Assembly (NCBI GenBank): GCA_047975265.1
Contig: JBKEDE010000042.1
Location: 1 to 64,000, forward strand
Direction of reading: 5' to 3'
DNA from: UJ101 sp047975265
Lineage (GTDB): Bacteria; Bacteroidota; Bacteroidia; Flavobacteriales; UJ101
DNA length: 64,000 nucleotides
Shown one piece after another: positions 7,405-16,540 of the stretch (its first letter is position 1; every line of letters starts with the position of its first letter). The notes below the pieces were generated by a model. It ran no database searches and had not been told where the DNA came from. It saw nothing but the letters and a program-made list of their open reading frames with translations. The translations under genes and the position numbers were made by a program.

Positions 7405-8172
7405 ATGAAATCTAGGGAAAAAGAGTTAAAAGCTTTTAATCGCTTGTTGGATATTATGGATGATTTGAGAGAAAAATGCCCTTGGGATAAAAAACAAACT
7501 TTGGAATCATTACGTCATTTAACAATAGAAGAAGTGTATGAGCTTTCAGATGCCATTATAGATTCTGATTTACAAGAAGTTAAAAACGAATTAGGAGATA
7601 TTATGTTGCATTTGGTGTTTTATGCCAAAATAGGATCGGAAAAAAAAGCGTTTGATATTACGGAAGTATTAAATGGAATTTGTGAAAAACTTATTTATCG
7701 CCATCCTCATATTTACGGAGATGTTACAGTAGCTAATGAAGAAGAAGTGAAAAAAAATTGGGAAAAATTAAAATTGAAAGAAGGAAATAATAAAAAATCA
7801 GTATTAGCAGGTGTTCCCAAATCTTTACCTTCTATGATAAAAGCATTACGAATACAAGAAAAAGTAAAAGGAGTCGGCTTTGATTTTGAAAACAAAGAGC
7901 AAGTTTGGAATAAAGTTCAAGAAGAACTCTCTGAATTTGAAGAAGCAAAAGCATTTGAAAATCAAGAGTTAGAATTGGGTGATGTATTGTTTTCAATGAT
8001 TAACTATGCTCGTTTTTTGGGAATAAATCCGGAAATGGCTTTGGAAAGAACAAACAAAAAATTTATTATGCGTTTTCAAAAAATGGAAAAATTAATTAAA
8101 AACCAAAAGCAGTCCATAGAAAATTTATCAATCCAAGAATTAGATAATTATTGGGAGCAGGTGAAAGAATAA
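7405..8172 (+). CDS. mazG: Nucleoside triphosphate pyrophosphohydrolase
   Basis: A 255-residue MazG with two tandem helical domains. The first has CPWDKKQTLESLRHLTIEE and the E-x-x-E...ExxD motif (EELGD-type: EVKNELGDIMLHLVFYAK); the second repeats it as EVQEELSEFEEA...ELGDVLFSMINYAR. It hydrolyses NTPs and dNTPs to monophosphates and clears damaged nucleotides. Length and domain order match E. coli MazG. The start ATG lies just after the terminator of the previous operon. Confidence 0.95.
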   Translation: MKSREKELKAFNRLLDIMDDLREKCPWDKKQTLESLRHLTIEEVYELSDAIIDSDLQEVKNELGDIMLHLVFYAKIGSEKKAFDITEVLNGICEKLIYRHPHIYGDVTVANEEEVKKNWEKLKLKEGNNKKSVLAGVPKSLPSMIKALRIQEKVKGVGFDFENKEQVWNKVQEELSEFEEAKAFENQELELGDVLFSMINYARFLGINPEMALERTNKKFIMRFQKMEKLIKNQKQSIENLSIQELDNYWEQVKE

Positions 8173-8321
8173 GTTTTTTAATAGAAAAGGGAAGTATCAG
8201 GCAGTATACACTATTTTAAAAGTAGAGCGGGCAGAGTAATGCTCAATCCCCAATGTGTTTTTTACAAACCTGTATAATTAATGTCAATAAATTTGCGTTT
8301 TTATAAAAAAAATTATATATT

Positions 8322-8329
8322 TACCTTTG
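8322..8329 (+). promoter_or_regulatory. -7 box for the lipoprotein gene
   Basis: TACCTTTG matches TANNTTTG and lies 33 bases before the ATG at 8363. A TTTG at 8292-8295 may be the -33 element, though the spacing (26) is a little long. Confidence 0.45.
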
Positions 8330-8362
8330 ATAGTAAACAGAAATTAATCTATTTTTAATGAA

Positions 8363-8800
8363 ATGTACAAATTGGTTGTCAGCATATATTTTTTATCCGT
8401 GATTGGATGTAATTCTCAAAAAACAATAATGGATGTGTCTAAAAATCAAGAGTTAAATCAACAGGATTCTGTAATTACATTACAACAAAAAATTCAAAAA
8501 TCCAATTTCAAAAATCCTGAAATATCATATAATTCAAATAAAAACTATGCACTTTGTACAGAACGCTCTCAGGAAAATAAACTGGCTTCAAAAATTGATT
8601 TTTTCATCTATGATTTAAAAAATAACCAAGTTGTCGAGGAAGGCTCGATTGTCGGAAATGTTTATTGGGAAAATGATTATACAGTAGCTTTAGCTCCTTA
8701 TGTGGGTATTGTCCCCAAAAAAGACCATATCCCCTTTGATGATAAGGATGATGGCAAAAACTCAGTATTATCCATTAAAAAGATACATTTAAAAAAATAA
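8363..8800 (+). CDS. Small lipoprotein of unknown function
   Basis: A 145-residue protein. MYKLVVSIYFLSVIGC is a lipoprotein signal peptide with lipobox VIGC (Cys16). An out-of-frame ATG five bases upstream soon meets a stop, so this start is preferred. The mature part is polar and contains a YDLKNNQVVEEG strand region and a short acidic DDKDDGK segment. There are no known motifs. A gap of about 90 bases separates it from the large secreted protein. Confidence 0.6.
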   Translation: MYKLVVSIYFLSVIGCNSQKTIMDVSKNQELNQQDSVITLQQKIQKSNFKNPEISYNSNKNYALCTERSQENKLASKIDFFIYDLKNNQVVEEGSIVGNVYWENDYTVALAPYVGIVPKKDHIPFDDKDDGKNSVLSIKKIHLKK

Positions 8801-8893
8801 TTAAATTCTAATCTACACTCTCTGACTCTTTTCTTAAACTATTCAAAAGCTCTTTATACCAACTTTTAAAAGTAAATTTTAAAACAACATTAT

Positions 8894-11800
8894 ATGAGAA
8901 CACTACTACCAAGACTTATCTTGATGGTAGGAGTAACGGGTTTCTTTTACTCCTGCAATCATAATCAAGAAAAACAAAAAAAGGAAGAAACCGTAAAGGT
9001 TGAAGAAACCCCTAAAAACCAGAAGCGTAACAAGATTAAAGGTTATTTGGATTATGTTCGCAATATCACAACACCTTATGGCGAAAAAAAATCTGGATAT
9101 ACACCTAAACATTACATTAATGAATACACCAAAGCAAAGAACAGACGGATTGAGCTTACCAAAGCCGGCTTAATAAAAAGAGCCGCTTCCAGCAATATAG
9201 TTTGGAAAGAACGAGGTCCTGCCAATATTCCCGGAAGAATGCGAAGCATTGCCATTCATCCTACAAACAAAAATCTTTGGTATATCGGATCCGTAGGTGG
9301 TGGTGTGTGGAAAACGGAAGACGGTGGAGCTACTTTTACCAACCTTACCGACGGAAAAGTTCCCAGCATTGCAACTTCTTATGTGGTTTTTTCTGATGCT
9401 AACACGAATACAATATATGCAGGAACAGGAGAATCCTATTTTAATACGGATGCCATCAGCGGAATAGGAATTATTAAATCAACCGATGAAGGACAGACTT
9501 GGACTTATCTTACCAATACCCTGATGATGGGAAGTATTTCTCGAATAGCCATCGACCCTTCCAATGAAAATATTGTAGTTGTCGCTTCCGGTACAGGGCT
9601 TTATAAAACAACTGACGGAGGAGTAACATGGATTACAAAAAAATCTTCCAACTTTAATGATCTAAAAGCAGCTCCCGGTAACTTTAATATGATGTATGTT
9701 TATGACACAACAAATAAAATCATTATAAAAAGTACCGATGCAGGAGAAACATGGACAACCGTTTATTCTGCTGATACACTACCCGATTTTAATAGAATAG
9801 AATTGGTTGTCTCACCTTCAAACCCTAATAAAGTTTATGGTTCTGTTTATACAAGTAAAGATGATGAGCTTATCATGACTGAAGATGGAGGAAATAATTG
9901 GAGTAAAGTTATGGAAGCCAATGGCATTACAAGTTATAACAAATTCTTAGGAGGACAAGGATGGTATAATAACACACTTCAAGTTCACCCTTTTAATGAT
10001 AATATTATTTATTGCGGAGGAGTTAATTTATTCAAAATGGTCATTTCTGATAATGCCGGAACCAAAGAAAGAACAACAACTCCTATGACGGATGCTTATA
10101 AAGATGTTACCGGAGCCTACAAAAATGAAAATGTTCATGTAGATCATCATGTAATTGAAATCATTCGAGGGACAGGCAATCAATTTAAAATAGTTACAGG
10201 TAATGACGGAGGTATAGCTATTAGCAACATGGCTGAAGATCCGGGTGTAAATGAAGGGGATTGGCCTGTAGGAACAGTAACAGGTATGAACACTACCCAA
10301 TATTATGGTGCTGATAAAAAGAATGGTACTTCTCAATACGTTGGAGGAGCGCAAGATAACGGTTCACATATTTCTCCGGTAAACCCTGATAACACAGCTT
10401 CCTTTACACATGTATGGAGCGGAGACGGTTTTGAAACAGCGTGGAATTATGACGACCCCAATAAAATTATTGTTTCTGCCCAATATAATCAGCTGGGAGT
10501 TAGTATTAACGGAGGACAAAAGTTTTTATTGGCTAATTTGAATAATGGATTTTCTCCTTTCATCTCTAAAATTGCCAACTCCAAAAATAATCCGGATTTT
10601 GCTTATGCCATTGATGATTTTGGTGTATGGAAAACAGAAAATTTCGGCTATAATTGGAGTCGTACAGATGTTGATTTTTTTAATGGTAAAGGTGGTGATG
10701 TAGCTGTATCATTAGCCAATCCTGAAATTGTATGGACAGCCGGCGTTTTTGGAAAAAGTACTTCCTATAAAATGTTTGTATCCAAAGATTTAGGAAACAC
10801 TTACGAAGCCGTTAAACAGCCTTCTATCGATTTTAACGCTTATATAAGTGCCCTAGAAACTCATCCGACAGAAGAAAACACCGCTTACGTTTTATTTTCT
10901 TTAAAAGGAAGAGCCAAAGTATTAAAAACAGAAGATTTAGGGCAAACTTGGACTGATATTACAGGTTTCCCTGCAACAGGAACGGGTTCAAGCACTAACG
11001 GCTTCCCTGATGTAGCAGTTCATTCTCTAGTAGTAATGCCTTATGATACCAACGTTATTTGGGTAGGAACTGATTTGGGAATTTTTCAGACAACTGACGG
11101 AGGAGGATCTTGGGTCTATTTGGATGAAGGTTTGCCTACGGTTTCTATTTGGGATATGAAAGTTGTAAATGACGAAGTGGTTATATCCACTCACGGGAGG
11201 GGAATATGGACAGCTACAATTCCTGAACTTACAGGCTATGAACCTTTAATTTATACCCGAGCTCCAGAAATCAATAATGCCCATCAAAAATGGAACGAAA
11301 ACAATATCATCAATTTTTCTATGGATCTGTTTTCTGATTATGATGACACAAAAATTTTTGTAAACGGTTCTGTAATAGAATCTTTAGGAACAACTACAAA
11401 AGGGACTACATTAAACCGAGAAATTACGGTTAGTGAAGGTCTTACAGAAGTAATTATTAAACTAGTTTCTAACAAAGGAAGCACCGAAAAAACATCCAAT
11501 GAAGTTACAATTCCTCTCGTTGATTTCAATACAGCAACAGAAGAATACCTTAATGATTTTGAAGGAGCTACAAAACCACTTCCTTCTTATTTTTATGAGG
11601 ATGCCACCATAGCATCCAGACTGTTTGATTATTATTCTGAAAAAGAATGGTCTGTGGGAACTTTTATCCTAAACATCGATATTCCTTATAAAAACAGTTC
11701 ACAATATATAGCTATGGTCGAGAAGCCTATTAAAGTTATTGGAGACGAAACTTCTAAGATTAAATTTAAAAACATTGCCATAGTTGAACCCGGTGATAAT

Positions 11801-12808
11801 ACCGGATTGTGGGATTATGTTGTTGTAGAAGCTACAAAAGACGGTAAAAATTGGATTGAATTAAGTGACCGTTACGATGCCAATTCAGAAAGCTCTTGGC
11901 TTAACGCATATAATTCAGGTATTGTACCCGGTGAAAATGGTTTCAGACAAGAAATAATCAATTTGAATGATTTCTTTGTTAAAGACGACATTATTTTAGT
12001 CCGCTTTAGATTATATACCGATGGCTCAGTAGGTAGTTTCGGATGGTTTATAGATGATATAGAAATTCAAAAAAGCATAGCGGAGTTAGTTCCTAATGAT
12101 AATTATGTTATCAGGGTAGAGGATGAGACTTGTGAAAATCAGGATAACGGGTCTATAAATGTAACTGCTAAAAAACCACTTAATTATACTTATACGCTCA
12201 ACGATAATTCTGTTTCAAAACAAGGAACATTTACAAGCATTTTATCATTTGATAATTTATCTGCAGGTACTTATACCTTGTGTTTCGGATTAGAAAATAA
12301 TACTTCCTATAAACAATGCTTTGACTTGGTTGTAGGAGAACCATCTAACTTATTAGCTACAACTAAAGTTAATAAATCCGATAGAACGGTTACCGTTAAT
12401 ATTGAAAGAGGGACAGCTCCTTATAGCGTTGTACTAAACGGAAGAACCTATTCTGTCAATACCAAATCTATTGAGTTACCTCTTATTCAAGGCAGTAATC
12501 ATATCGTTGTTTCTTCCGATATTGTTTGTGAAGGTATGATGATTGACACCATCAATACAGAAACAGAATCATTAGAAGTAAAAGCGTATCCGAACCCTGT
12601 GATAAACCAGTTATTTATTACCATTCCTTCAGCATATAAACTGAATCAAATTCCTATTCAAATTTATAGTGCAAACGGATTATTAGTAACCACAAACATA
12701 TACACCATTCATAACGGTAAGATTGAGATTAATACCAACAGCCTAAAAAGTGGATTGTATTTTGTGAAAATTGGCAATTTAGATACAGTAAAAATCATTA
12801 AAAAGTAA
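8894..12808 (+). CDS. Large BNR/sortilin-like surface protein with T9SS sorting domain
   Basis: A 1304-residue exported protein. The signal peptide ends in FFYSC, a lipobox-like cysteine at about residue 21. Residues about 100-790 carry repeated Asp-box motifs (TEDGGATF, STDEGQTW, TTDGGVTW, STDAGETW, TEDLGQTW, TTDGGGSW), typical of a sortilin/Vps10 or BNR beta-propeller. About 880-1060 is a jelly-roll-like domain (SEKEWSVG, WFIDDIEI), followed by SprB-like repeats. The last 80 residues (KAYPNPVINQLFI...LKSGLYFVKIG) are a type A T9SS C-terminal domain, which sends proteins across the outer membrane. No catalytic metalloprotease motif is seen, so it may bind glycans or protein at the surface. 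The lipoprotein gene at 12814 follows after five bases. Confidence 0.85.
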   Translation: MRTLLPRLILMVGVTGFFYSCNHNQEKQKKEETVKVEETPKNQKRNKIKGYLDYVRNITTPYGEKKSGYTPKHYINEYTKAKNRRIELTKAGLIKRAASSNIVWKERGPANIPGRMRSIAIHPTNKNLWYIGSVGGGVWKTEDGGATFTNLTDGKVPSIATSYVVFSDANTNTIYAGTGESYFNTDAISGIGIIKSTDEGQTWTYLTNTLMMGSISRIAIDPSNENIVVVASGTGLYKTTDGGVTWITKKSSNFNDLKAAPGNFNMMYVYDTTNKIIIKSTDAGETWTTVYSADTLPDFNRIELVVSPSNPNKVYGSVYTSKDDELIMTEDGGNNWSKVMEANGITSYNKFLGGQGWYNNTLQVHPFNDNIIYCGGVNLFKMVISDNAGTKERTTTPMTDAYKDVTGAYKNENVHVDHHVIEIIRGTGNQFKIVTGNDGGIAISNMAEDPGVNEGDWPVGTVTGMNTTQYYGADKKNGTSQYVGGAQDNGSHISPVNPDNTASFTHVWSGDGFETAWNYDDPNKIIVSAQYNQLGVSINGGQKFLLANLNNGFSPFISKIANSKNNPDFAYAIDDFGVWKTENFGYNWSRTDVDFFNGKGGDVAVSLANPEIVWTAGVFGKSTSYKMFVSKDLGNTYEAVKQPSIDFNAYISALETHPTEENTAYVLFSLKGRAKVLKTEDLGQTWTDITGFPATGTGSSTNGFPDVAVHSLVVMPYDTNVIWVGTDLGIFQTTDGGGSWVYLDEGLPTVSIWDMKVVNDEVVISTHGRGIWTATIPELTGYEPLIYTRAPEINNAHQKWNENNIINFSMDLFSDYDDTKIFVNGSVIESLGTTTKGTTLNREITVSEGLTEVIIKLVSNKGSTEKTSNEVTIPLVDFNTATEEYLNDFEGATKPLPSYFYEDATIASRLFDYYSEKEWSVGTFILNIDIPYKNSSQYIAMVEKPIKVIGDETSKIKFKNIAIVEPGDNTGLWDYVVVEATKDGKNWIELSDRYDANSESSWLNAYNSGIVPGENGFRQEIINLNDFFVKDDIILVRFRLYTDGSVGSFGWFIDDIEIQKSIAELVPNDNYVIRVEDETCENQDNGSINVTAKKPLNYTYTLNDNSVSKQGTFTSILSFDNLSAGTYTLCFGLENNTSYKQCFDLVVGEPSNLLATTKVNKSDRTVTVNIERGTAPYSVVLNGRTYSVNTKSIELPLIQGSNHIVVSSDIVCEGMMIDTINTETESLEVKAYPNPVINQLFITIPSAYKLNQIPIQIYSANGLLVTTNIYTIHNGKIEINTNSLKSGLYFVKIGNLDTVKIIKK

Positions 12809-12813
12809 AAATC

Positions 12814-13506
12814 ATGAAACGAATATATGTAAGTTTAATTATAACATCCACTATTTTATTTATTATCGGATGCGATAGTGGAAATAACAATACGGGAGGA
12901 ACATCTAATATAGTCCCTACCCGAGCTGTTTCGATATACCCTGTTCAAAACCAACTTTGTACAGAAAACGTTGTTAATTTTCAGTGGAACGCTTCTAAAG
13001 ATGCCAATGGAGATGCCGTAGAATATACATTGAGAATCTACACCAATTTCCCAAACAAAGATCTTTACGATGATTATAAAACAACAGAATTAAATCAAAC
13101 GATTACCTTAGAAAAAGGGAAGGCTTATTATTGGGAAGTTATTGCAAGCGATGGAGAAGGAGAAATGAGCGGTGATTTTCATCAGTTTTATACAGAATCA
13201 AATGCTGTTGTAAACTATGCTCCTTTTTCTGCAGAAGCAATCTTTCCAGAAATATCGAGTGATGTAAACGCAGGAACAACTGTGTTAGAATGGTCTTGCA
13301 CTGATTTGGATAATGACCCACTAACGTATACTGTATATTTTGGAACGACCGAAAATTCATTAGAAATGATTGCTAAAAATATTTCTGAAACAACTACAGA
13401 AGTAACAACCGAAGCCGGTAAACAATATTTTTGGTCTGTTAAAACCACCGATTCCTCCAAAAACTCAACACAAGGACAAACCTGGATTTTTTATACAAAG
13501 AAATAA
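12814..13506 (+). CDS. Lipoprotein with two fibronectin III-like domains
   Basis: A 230-residue protein. The signal peptide ends IIGC (Cys20), so it is likely lipid-anchored; the next residues DSGNNN may act as a linker. Two repeats of about 95 residues follow, each with VxFxWxxSxDxDGDxxxYTLxI and W-E-V/W-S-V strands (FQWNASKDANGDAVEYTLRI and LEWSCTDLDNDPLTYTVYFG), typical of fibronectin III. It is co-transcribed with the T9SS cargo upstream and may help it attach or bind ligand, which is inference. Confidence 0.75.
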   Translation: MKRIYVSLIITSTILFIIGCDSGNNNTGGTSNIVPTRAVSIYPVQNQLCTENVVNFQWNASKDANGDAVEYTLRIYTNFPNKDLYDDYKTTELNQTITLEKGKAYYWEVIASDGEGEMSGDFHQFYTESNAVVNYAPFSAEAIFPEISSDVNAGTTVLEWSCTDLDNDPLTYTVYFGTTENSLEMIAKNISETTTEVTTEAGKQYFWSVKTTDSSKNSTQGQTWIFYTKK

Positions 13507-13540
13507 TCCATTTAACTCTATATCACATATAGTTTTAATA

Positions 13541-13567
13541 AAAAGCCCTGAAATTTCAGGGCTTTTT
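13541..13567 (+). terminator. Terminator after the two surface-protein genes
   Basis: A perfect stem aaaagccctgaaa/tttcagggctttt with T residues beyond. It is nearly symmetrical, so it could work on both strands. Confidence 0.8.
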
Positions 13568-13678
13568 TATCAATTAACATAGAGAATAATTCCGATTGCT
13601 AAAACTTTGTCATCATTAGAGAAAGTTTGTTTCATCTTAATCAGAATCTGAAATTAAAAATATCCAACAAATAATTCC

Positions 13679-13686
13679 TATTTTTG
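13679..13686 (+). promoter_or_regulatory. -7 box upstream of bioB
   Basis: TATTTTTG matches TANNTTTG, 24 bases before the ATG at 13711. It overlaps the alternative TTG start at 13684, which supports the ATG at 13711 as the real start. Confidence 0.5.
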
Positions 13687-13710
13687 TTAAACAAATCAAA
13701 AGATGTTTTT

Positions 13711-14802
13711 ATGAATCAGTATGCAAAAACCAGAAATGATTGGACAAAAGAAGAAATTTTAACGATATACAACAAGCCTTTTATGGAACTGCTTTACGAA
13801 GCAGCCCAAGTACACCGAATGCATCATAATCCTAATATAGTGCAGGTTAGCACTTTAATTTCGATTAAAACCGGAGGATGTTCAGAAGATTGTGGTTATT
13901 GTTCGCAAGCAGCTCGTTATCAAACAAAGATAGAAAAAGAAGAATTGATGACGGTCAATCAAGTTAAAGCACAGGCACTTCGGGCTAAATCAAGCGGCTC
14001 TTCTCGCGTTTGTATGGGGGCTGCATGGCGAAATGTAAAAGACGGTCCTGAATTTGAACAAGTATTAGAGATGGTTCGTTCTATAAATCAATTAGATATG
14101 GAAGTTTGCTGTACCTTGGGAATGTTGACTGAAAATCAGGCACAACGATTATCAGAAGCCGGATTATATGCTTATAACCATAATGTAGATACTTCAGAAG
14201 ATTATTATAAAGAAATTGTATCAACCCGTAGTTATGATGACCGTATCCAAACCATTGAAAATGTTCGAAAAACCAATGTAACCGTTTGTTCAGGGGGAAT
14301 TATCGGGATGGGCGAAAGTTTGGAAGATCGAGCAGGAATGTTAGAAACTTTAACACGATTTAGCCCTCACCCTGAATCAGTACCTATTAATGCTTTAATT
14401 CCGGTTGAAGGAACTCCTATGGAAGAATTTGAATCGGTTGATATTTTTGAAATGGTTCGAATGATAGCCACAGCACGTATTGTTTTACCGGAATCTCAAG
14501 TTCGCTTGTCTGCAGGAAGAACGCAAATGAGTCGTGAGGGACAAGCTTTGTGCTTTTTTGCAGGTGCTAACTCTATTTTTGCAGGTGATAAATTGTTAAC
14601 AACACCCAACCCTGATATTGAGGAAGATATAAAAATGTTTGACTTGTTAGGCTTAAATACTCAAAAACCTTTTTCCAAACACGAACAACGAGAATCTGTC
14701 AAAGTAGAAGATTCTAAATTTAAGCCGTTAGGAGAAAAGCCCCAATGGAGTCGCCCTAATCATAAAATAGACCGAAACGAAGCAAAAAGAATGAAAAAAT
14801 AA
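13711..14802 (+). CDS. bioB: Biotin synthase
   Basis: A 363-residue radical SAM enzyme that inserts sulfur into dethiobiotin, the last step of biotin synthesis. The 4Fe-4S CxxxCxxC motif is at C57, C61 and C64 (GGCSEDCGYCSQ). YNHNVDTSEDYY, CSGGIIGMGE, and RLSAGR with the conserved Arg of the 2Fe-2S site are also present. Translation from the TTG at 13684 would add nine residues and overlap the promoter box, so the ATG at 13711 is chosen. bioA lies 12 kb away at 26604. The stop codon touches the boundary repeat of the following island. Confidence 0.97.
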   Translation: MNQYAKTRNDWTKEEILTIYNKPFMELLYEAAQVHRMHHNPNIVQVSTLISIKTGGCSEDCGYCSQAARYQTKIEKEELMTVNQVKAQALRAKSSGSSRVCMGAAWRNVKDGPEFEQVLEMVRSINQLDMEVCCTLGMLTENQAQRLSEAGLYAYNHNVDTSEDYYKEIVSTRSYDDRIQTIENVRKTNVTVCSGGIIGMGESLEDRAGMLETLTRFSPHPESVPINALIPVEGTPMEEFESVDIFEMVRMIATARIVLPESQVRLSAGRTQMSREGQALCFFAGANSIFAGDKLLTTPNPDIEEDIKMFDLLGLNTQKPFSKHEQRESVKVEDSKFKPLGEKPQWSRPNHKIDRNEAKRMKK

Positions 14803-14839
14803 AATCCGGAACACCTCTGCATTTAGCAGGGTATTGGCA
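14801..14839 (+). repeat. Left boundary repeat of the bioB-ruvB island
   Basis: A 39-base stretch (atccggaac...ctgcatttagca...attgg) that matches the inverse of 18337-18375 at about 30 of 39 positions. The core ctgcatttagc belongs to the same family as copies A and B. It starts at the bioB stop codon and ends 12 bases before the next gene. Confidence 0.75.
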
Positions 14840-14851
14840 GTAATTTGAGAA

Positions 14852-15466
14852 ATGAAAGAAGTACTGGATAGAATATTACAAATAGAGAATGGATTTCTAC
14901 ATATTTACAAAGAAGCAAAGCAAGTAATTGAGACTTACTCTAAAAGTGAATGTTACGAAATAGCACTCAAACTCTACAACAATGAAGCACATCAAGCTAG
15001 AATGCTTGCAACAGTTATTATGGGAAATTTGGCGGTTGAAAATACGAACGCATATCAGTTTTTAAAAGAAAAAGTAAGCGTTGATACAAATTGGCGAGTA
15101 CAAGAAATGCTTGCGACTGCATTTGATTTGATTTGCAAAGAAACAGGCTATGAAAAATCTATTCCAATAATTCAAGAATGGAGTAGCGATAAGAATCCTA
15201 ATATTATTCGTGCCGTTACAGAAGGATTACGAATTTGGACAAGTCGCTCTTTTTTCAACGCAAATCCTGATTTAGCAATTGATTTGATTGCTCAACATAA
15301 ATCTCACGAAAGCGAATATGTGCGGAAATCTGTAGGCAATGCGATTAAAGATATTAGCCGAAAACATAGAGAATTAGTCGAAAACGAATTGGGAAAATGG
15401 AATTTGGCAAATCCGCTTATTCAATTTACGTATAAATATGCAACAAAACATTTAAACAGAAAATAA
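14852..15466 (+). CDS. HEAT-like protein of the DNA alkylation repair (AlkD) type
   Basis: A 204-residue all-helical protein. Repeating helix pairs such as EARMLATVIMG-type (QARMLATVIMGNL), NWRVQEMLATAFD, NPNIIRAVTEGLRIW and YVRKSVGNAIKDISRK fit the HEAT-like repeats of the AlkC/AlkD alkylation-repair family; AlkD removes N3- and N7-alkyl purines. The repair role is inference from fold similarity, and key residues cannot be confirmed by eye. It is a single gene behind the left island repeat and faces the secreted-protein gene at 15528. Confidence 0.6.
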   Translation: MKEVLDRILQIENGFLHIYKEAKQVIETYSKSECYEIALKLYNNEAHQARMLATVIMGNLAVENTNAYQFLKEKVSVDTNWRVQEMLATAFDLICKETGYEKSIPIIQEWSSDKNPNIIRAVTEGLRIWTSRSFFNANPDLAIDLIAQHKSHESEYVRKSVGNAIKDISRKHRELVENELGKWNLANPLIQFTYKYATKHLNRK

Positions 15467-15468
15467 AG

Positions 15469-15527
15469 CTGTCGACGAAGTATGCATGTAGCGAAGCGGA
15501 GAGCAGTCATCATTGGTGTTGTTGGGC
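15469..15527. repeat. Repeat fragment between convergent genes, copy F
   Basis: cgaagtatgcatgtagcg is the inverse of a part of copy A (about 1300-1318), and cccaacaacacc read on the minus strand resembles the sequence that follows other modules. It lies between two genes that face each other. Confidence 0.6.
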
Positions 15528-16382
15528 TTAGTTTTTTTCTTTCTTTTCTATTTTCAATTCGTTCAAGTCCACTGTTAAATCATATTCTTTTTTATTCGAA
15601 TAATCGTAACAATTATAAGTTGTAATCCTGTTGTTCTCTTTTTGGTTTTCTGTCGAAATTGAACCGTTACAACTTTCATAAATGAATTCTTCAGAATAAA
15701 CCAGACTGTTGTTCTCGTCAAATTCAAGTAATAAAAACCCCTCTTCTAATCCTGCTCCACACATTCCCGCTACGTACAGTCTTGACATATGCTCATACTT
15801 CAAAATGTACTTTCCCGATTTATGTGCTTCAAGTTGGAAGTTCCAAGTCCAATCACCGAAATTATGAAGATCAAAAGCAGTGGTTGAATCAAGCAGTAAA
15901 TATTCGTTCACATTCTGAATTGATAAATCATCTTGGTCTAATTTGACGTTAAGGGTTTTACTTCCACTCATCCAAGAACTTTCCTTGTCCGATAAAACAA
16001 ATTTTTCTTTAAAGTCTTCTAAGTTCTCGTAGTATTCCATGTCTTTCCAATGACTACTTTTCATTTCTCTAAAATTTAAAAGTTCATTGGATTTGGTCGT
16101 ATCACTAAAGTTGTAAAGTGTCAACCTTTGATAATTATAAAGTCCGGTTAAAGGAATTTTGGTTTTCACTTTATCGTAATGGTACCAACCTTCTACAGAA
16201 TACACACCTGCATGATAGTTTGAAACCTGATTGTATTTCAAGTAAATCGTTATCGGATACTTGTCAATTTGTCCATTAATTAGCCTGTCCTGAACTACGA
16301 TTTTTTCTACTCGTGGATATTTTTCTTGAGCGAACAAATGTATCGTCAGTAGGAGTAGTATGAATGTTATTATATGTTTCAT
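15528..16382 (-). CDS. Secreted protein of unknown function
   Basis: A 284-residue protein with a clear signal peptide (MKHIITFILLLLTIHLFAQ). The mature part is beta-rich and acidic, with a lysine-rich tail (LKIEKKEKN). I recognise no domain. Four cysteines in the last third (MCGAG, SCNGS, YNCYD) could form disulfides in the periplasm. It is a single gene; repeat copy C lies directly upstream in the same orientation. Confidence 0.6.
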   Translation of the reverse strand: MKHIITFILLLLTIHLFAQEKYPRVEKIVVQDRLINGQIDKYPITIYLKYNQVSNYHAGVYSVEGWYHYDKVKTKIPLTGLYNYQRLTLYNFSDTTKSNELLNFREMKSSHWKDMEYYENLEDFKEKFVLSDKESSWMSGSKTLNVKLDQDDLSIQNVNEYLLLDSTTAFDLHNFGDWTWNFQLEAHKSGKYILKYEHMSRLYVAGMCGAGLEEGFLLLEFDENNSLVYSEEFIYESCNGSISTENQKENNRITTYNCYDYSNKKEYDLTVDLNELKIEKKEKN

Positions 16383-16463
16383 TTCAAATTACAGCCAACC
16401 GTCGGGGCTAAACGCAGTTGTTACGTTTGCAATATACGAAGTAATTGCGGGAAGTGCAAAATT
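16383..16463 (-). repeat. Inter-cassette repeat, copy C
   Basis: Read on the minus strand this is nearly identical to copy A 1332-1414, with about six differences over 80 bases, including the whole cgtcggggctaaacgca arm. It ends directly at the start of the gene on its 3' side. On the other side it runs into a copied piece of ruvB at CAAAATTA. Confidence 0.85.
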
Positions 16464-16521
16464 ACTTCAGGTCCTGTATTGGATAAACCGGGCGATTTAG
16501 CAGGACTTTTAACCAATTTGG
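16458..16521 (+). repeat. 64-bp copy of ruvB internal sequence
   Basis: Bases 16458-16521 match ruvB 18859-18922 in the same orientation at 63 of 64 positions. It is an isolated fragment between copy C and the 3' end of the restriction gene. It cannot encode anything useful by itself. Confidence 0.95.
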
Positions 16522-16540
16522 TTTAGCAAGGGGGTGTAGT

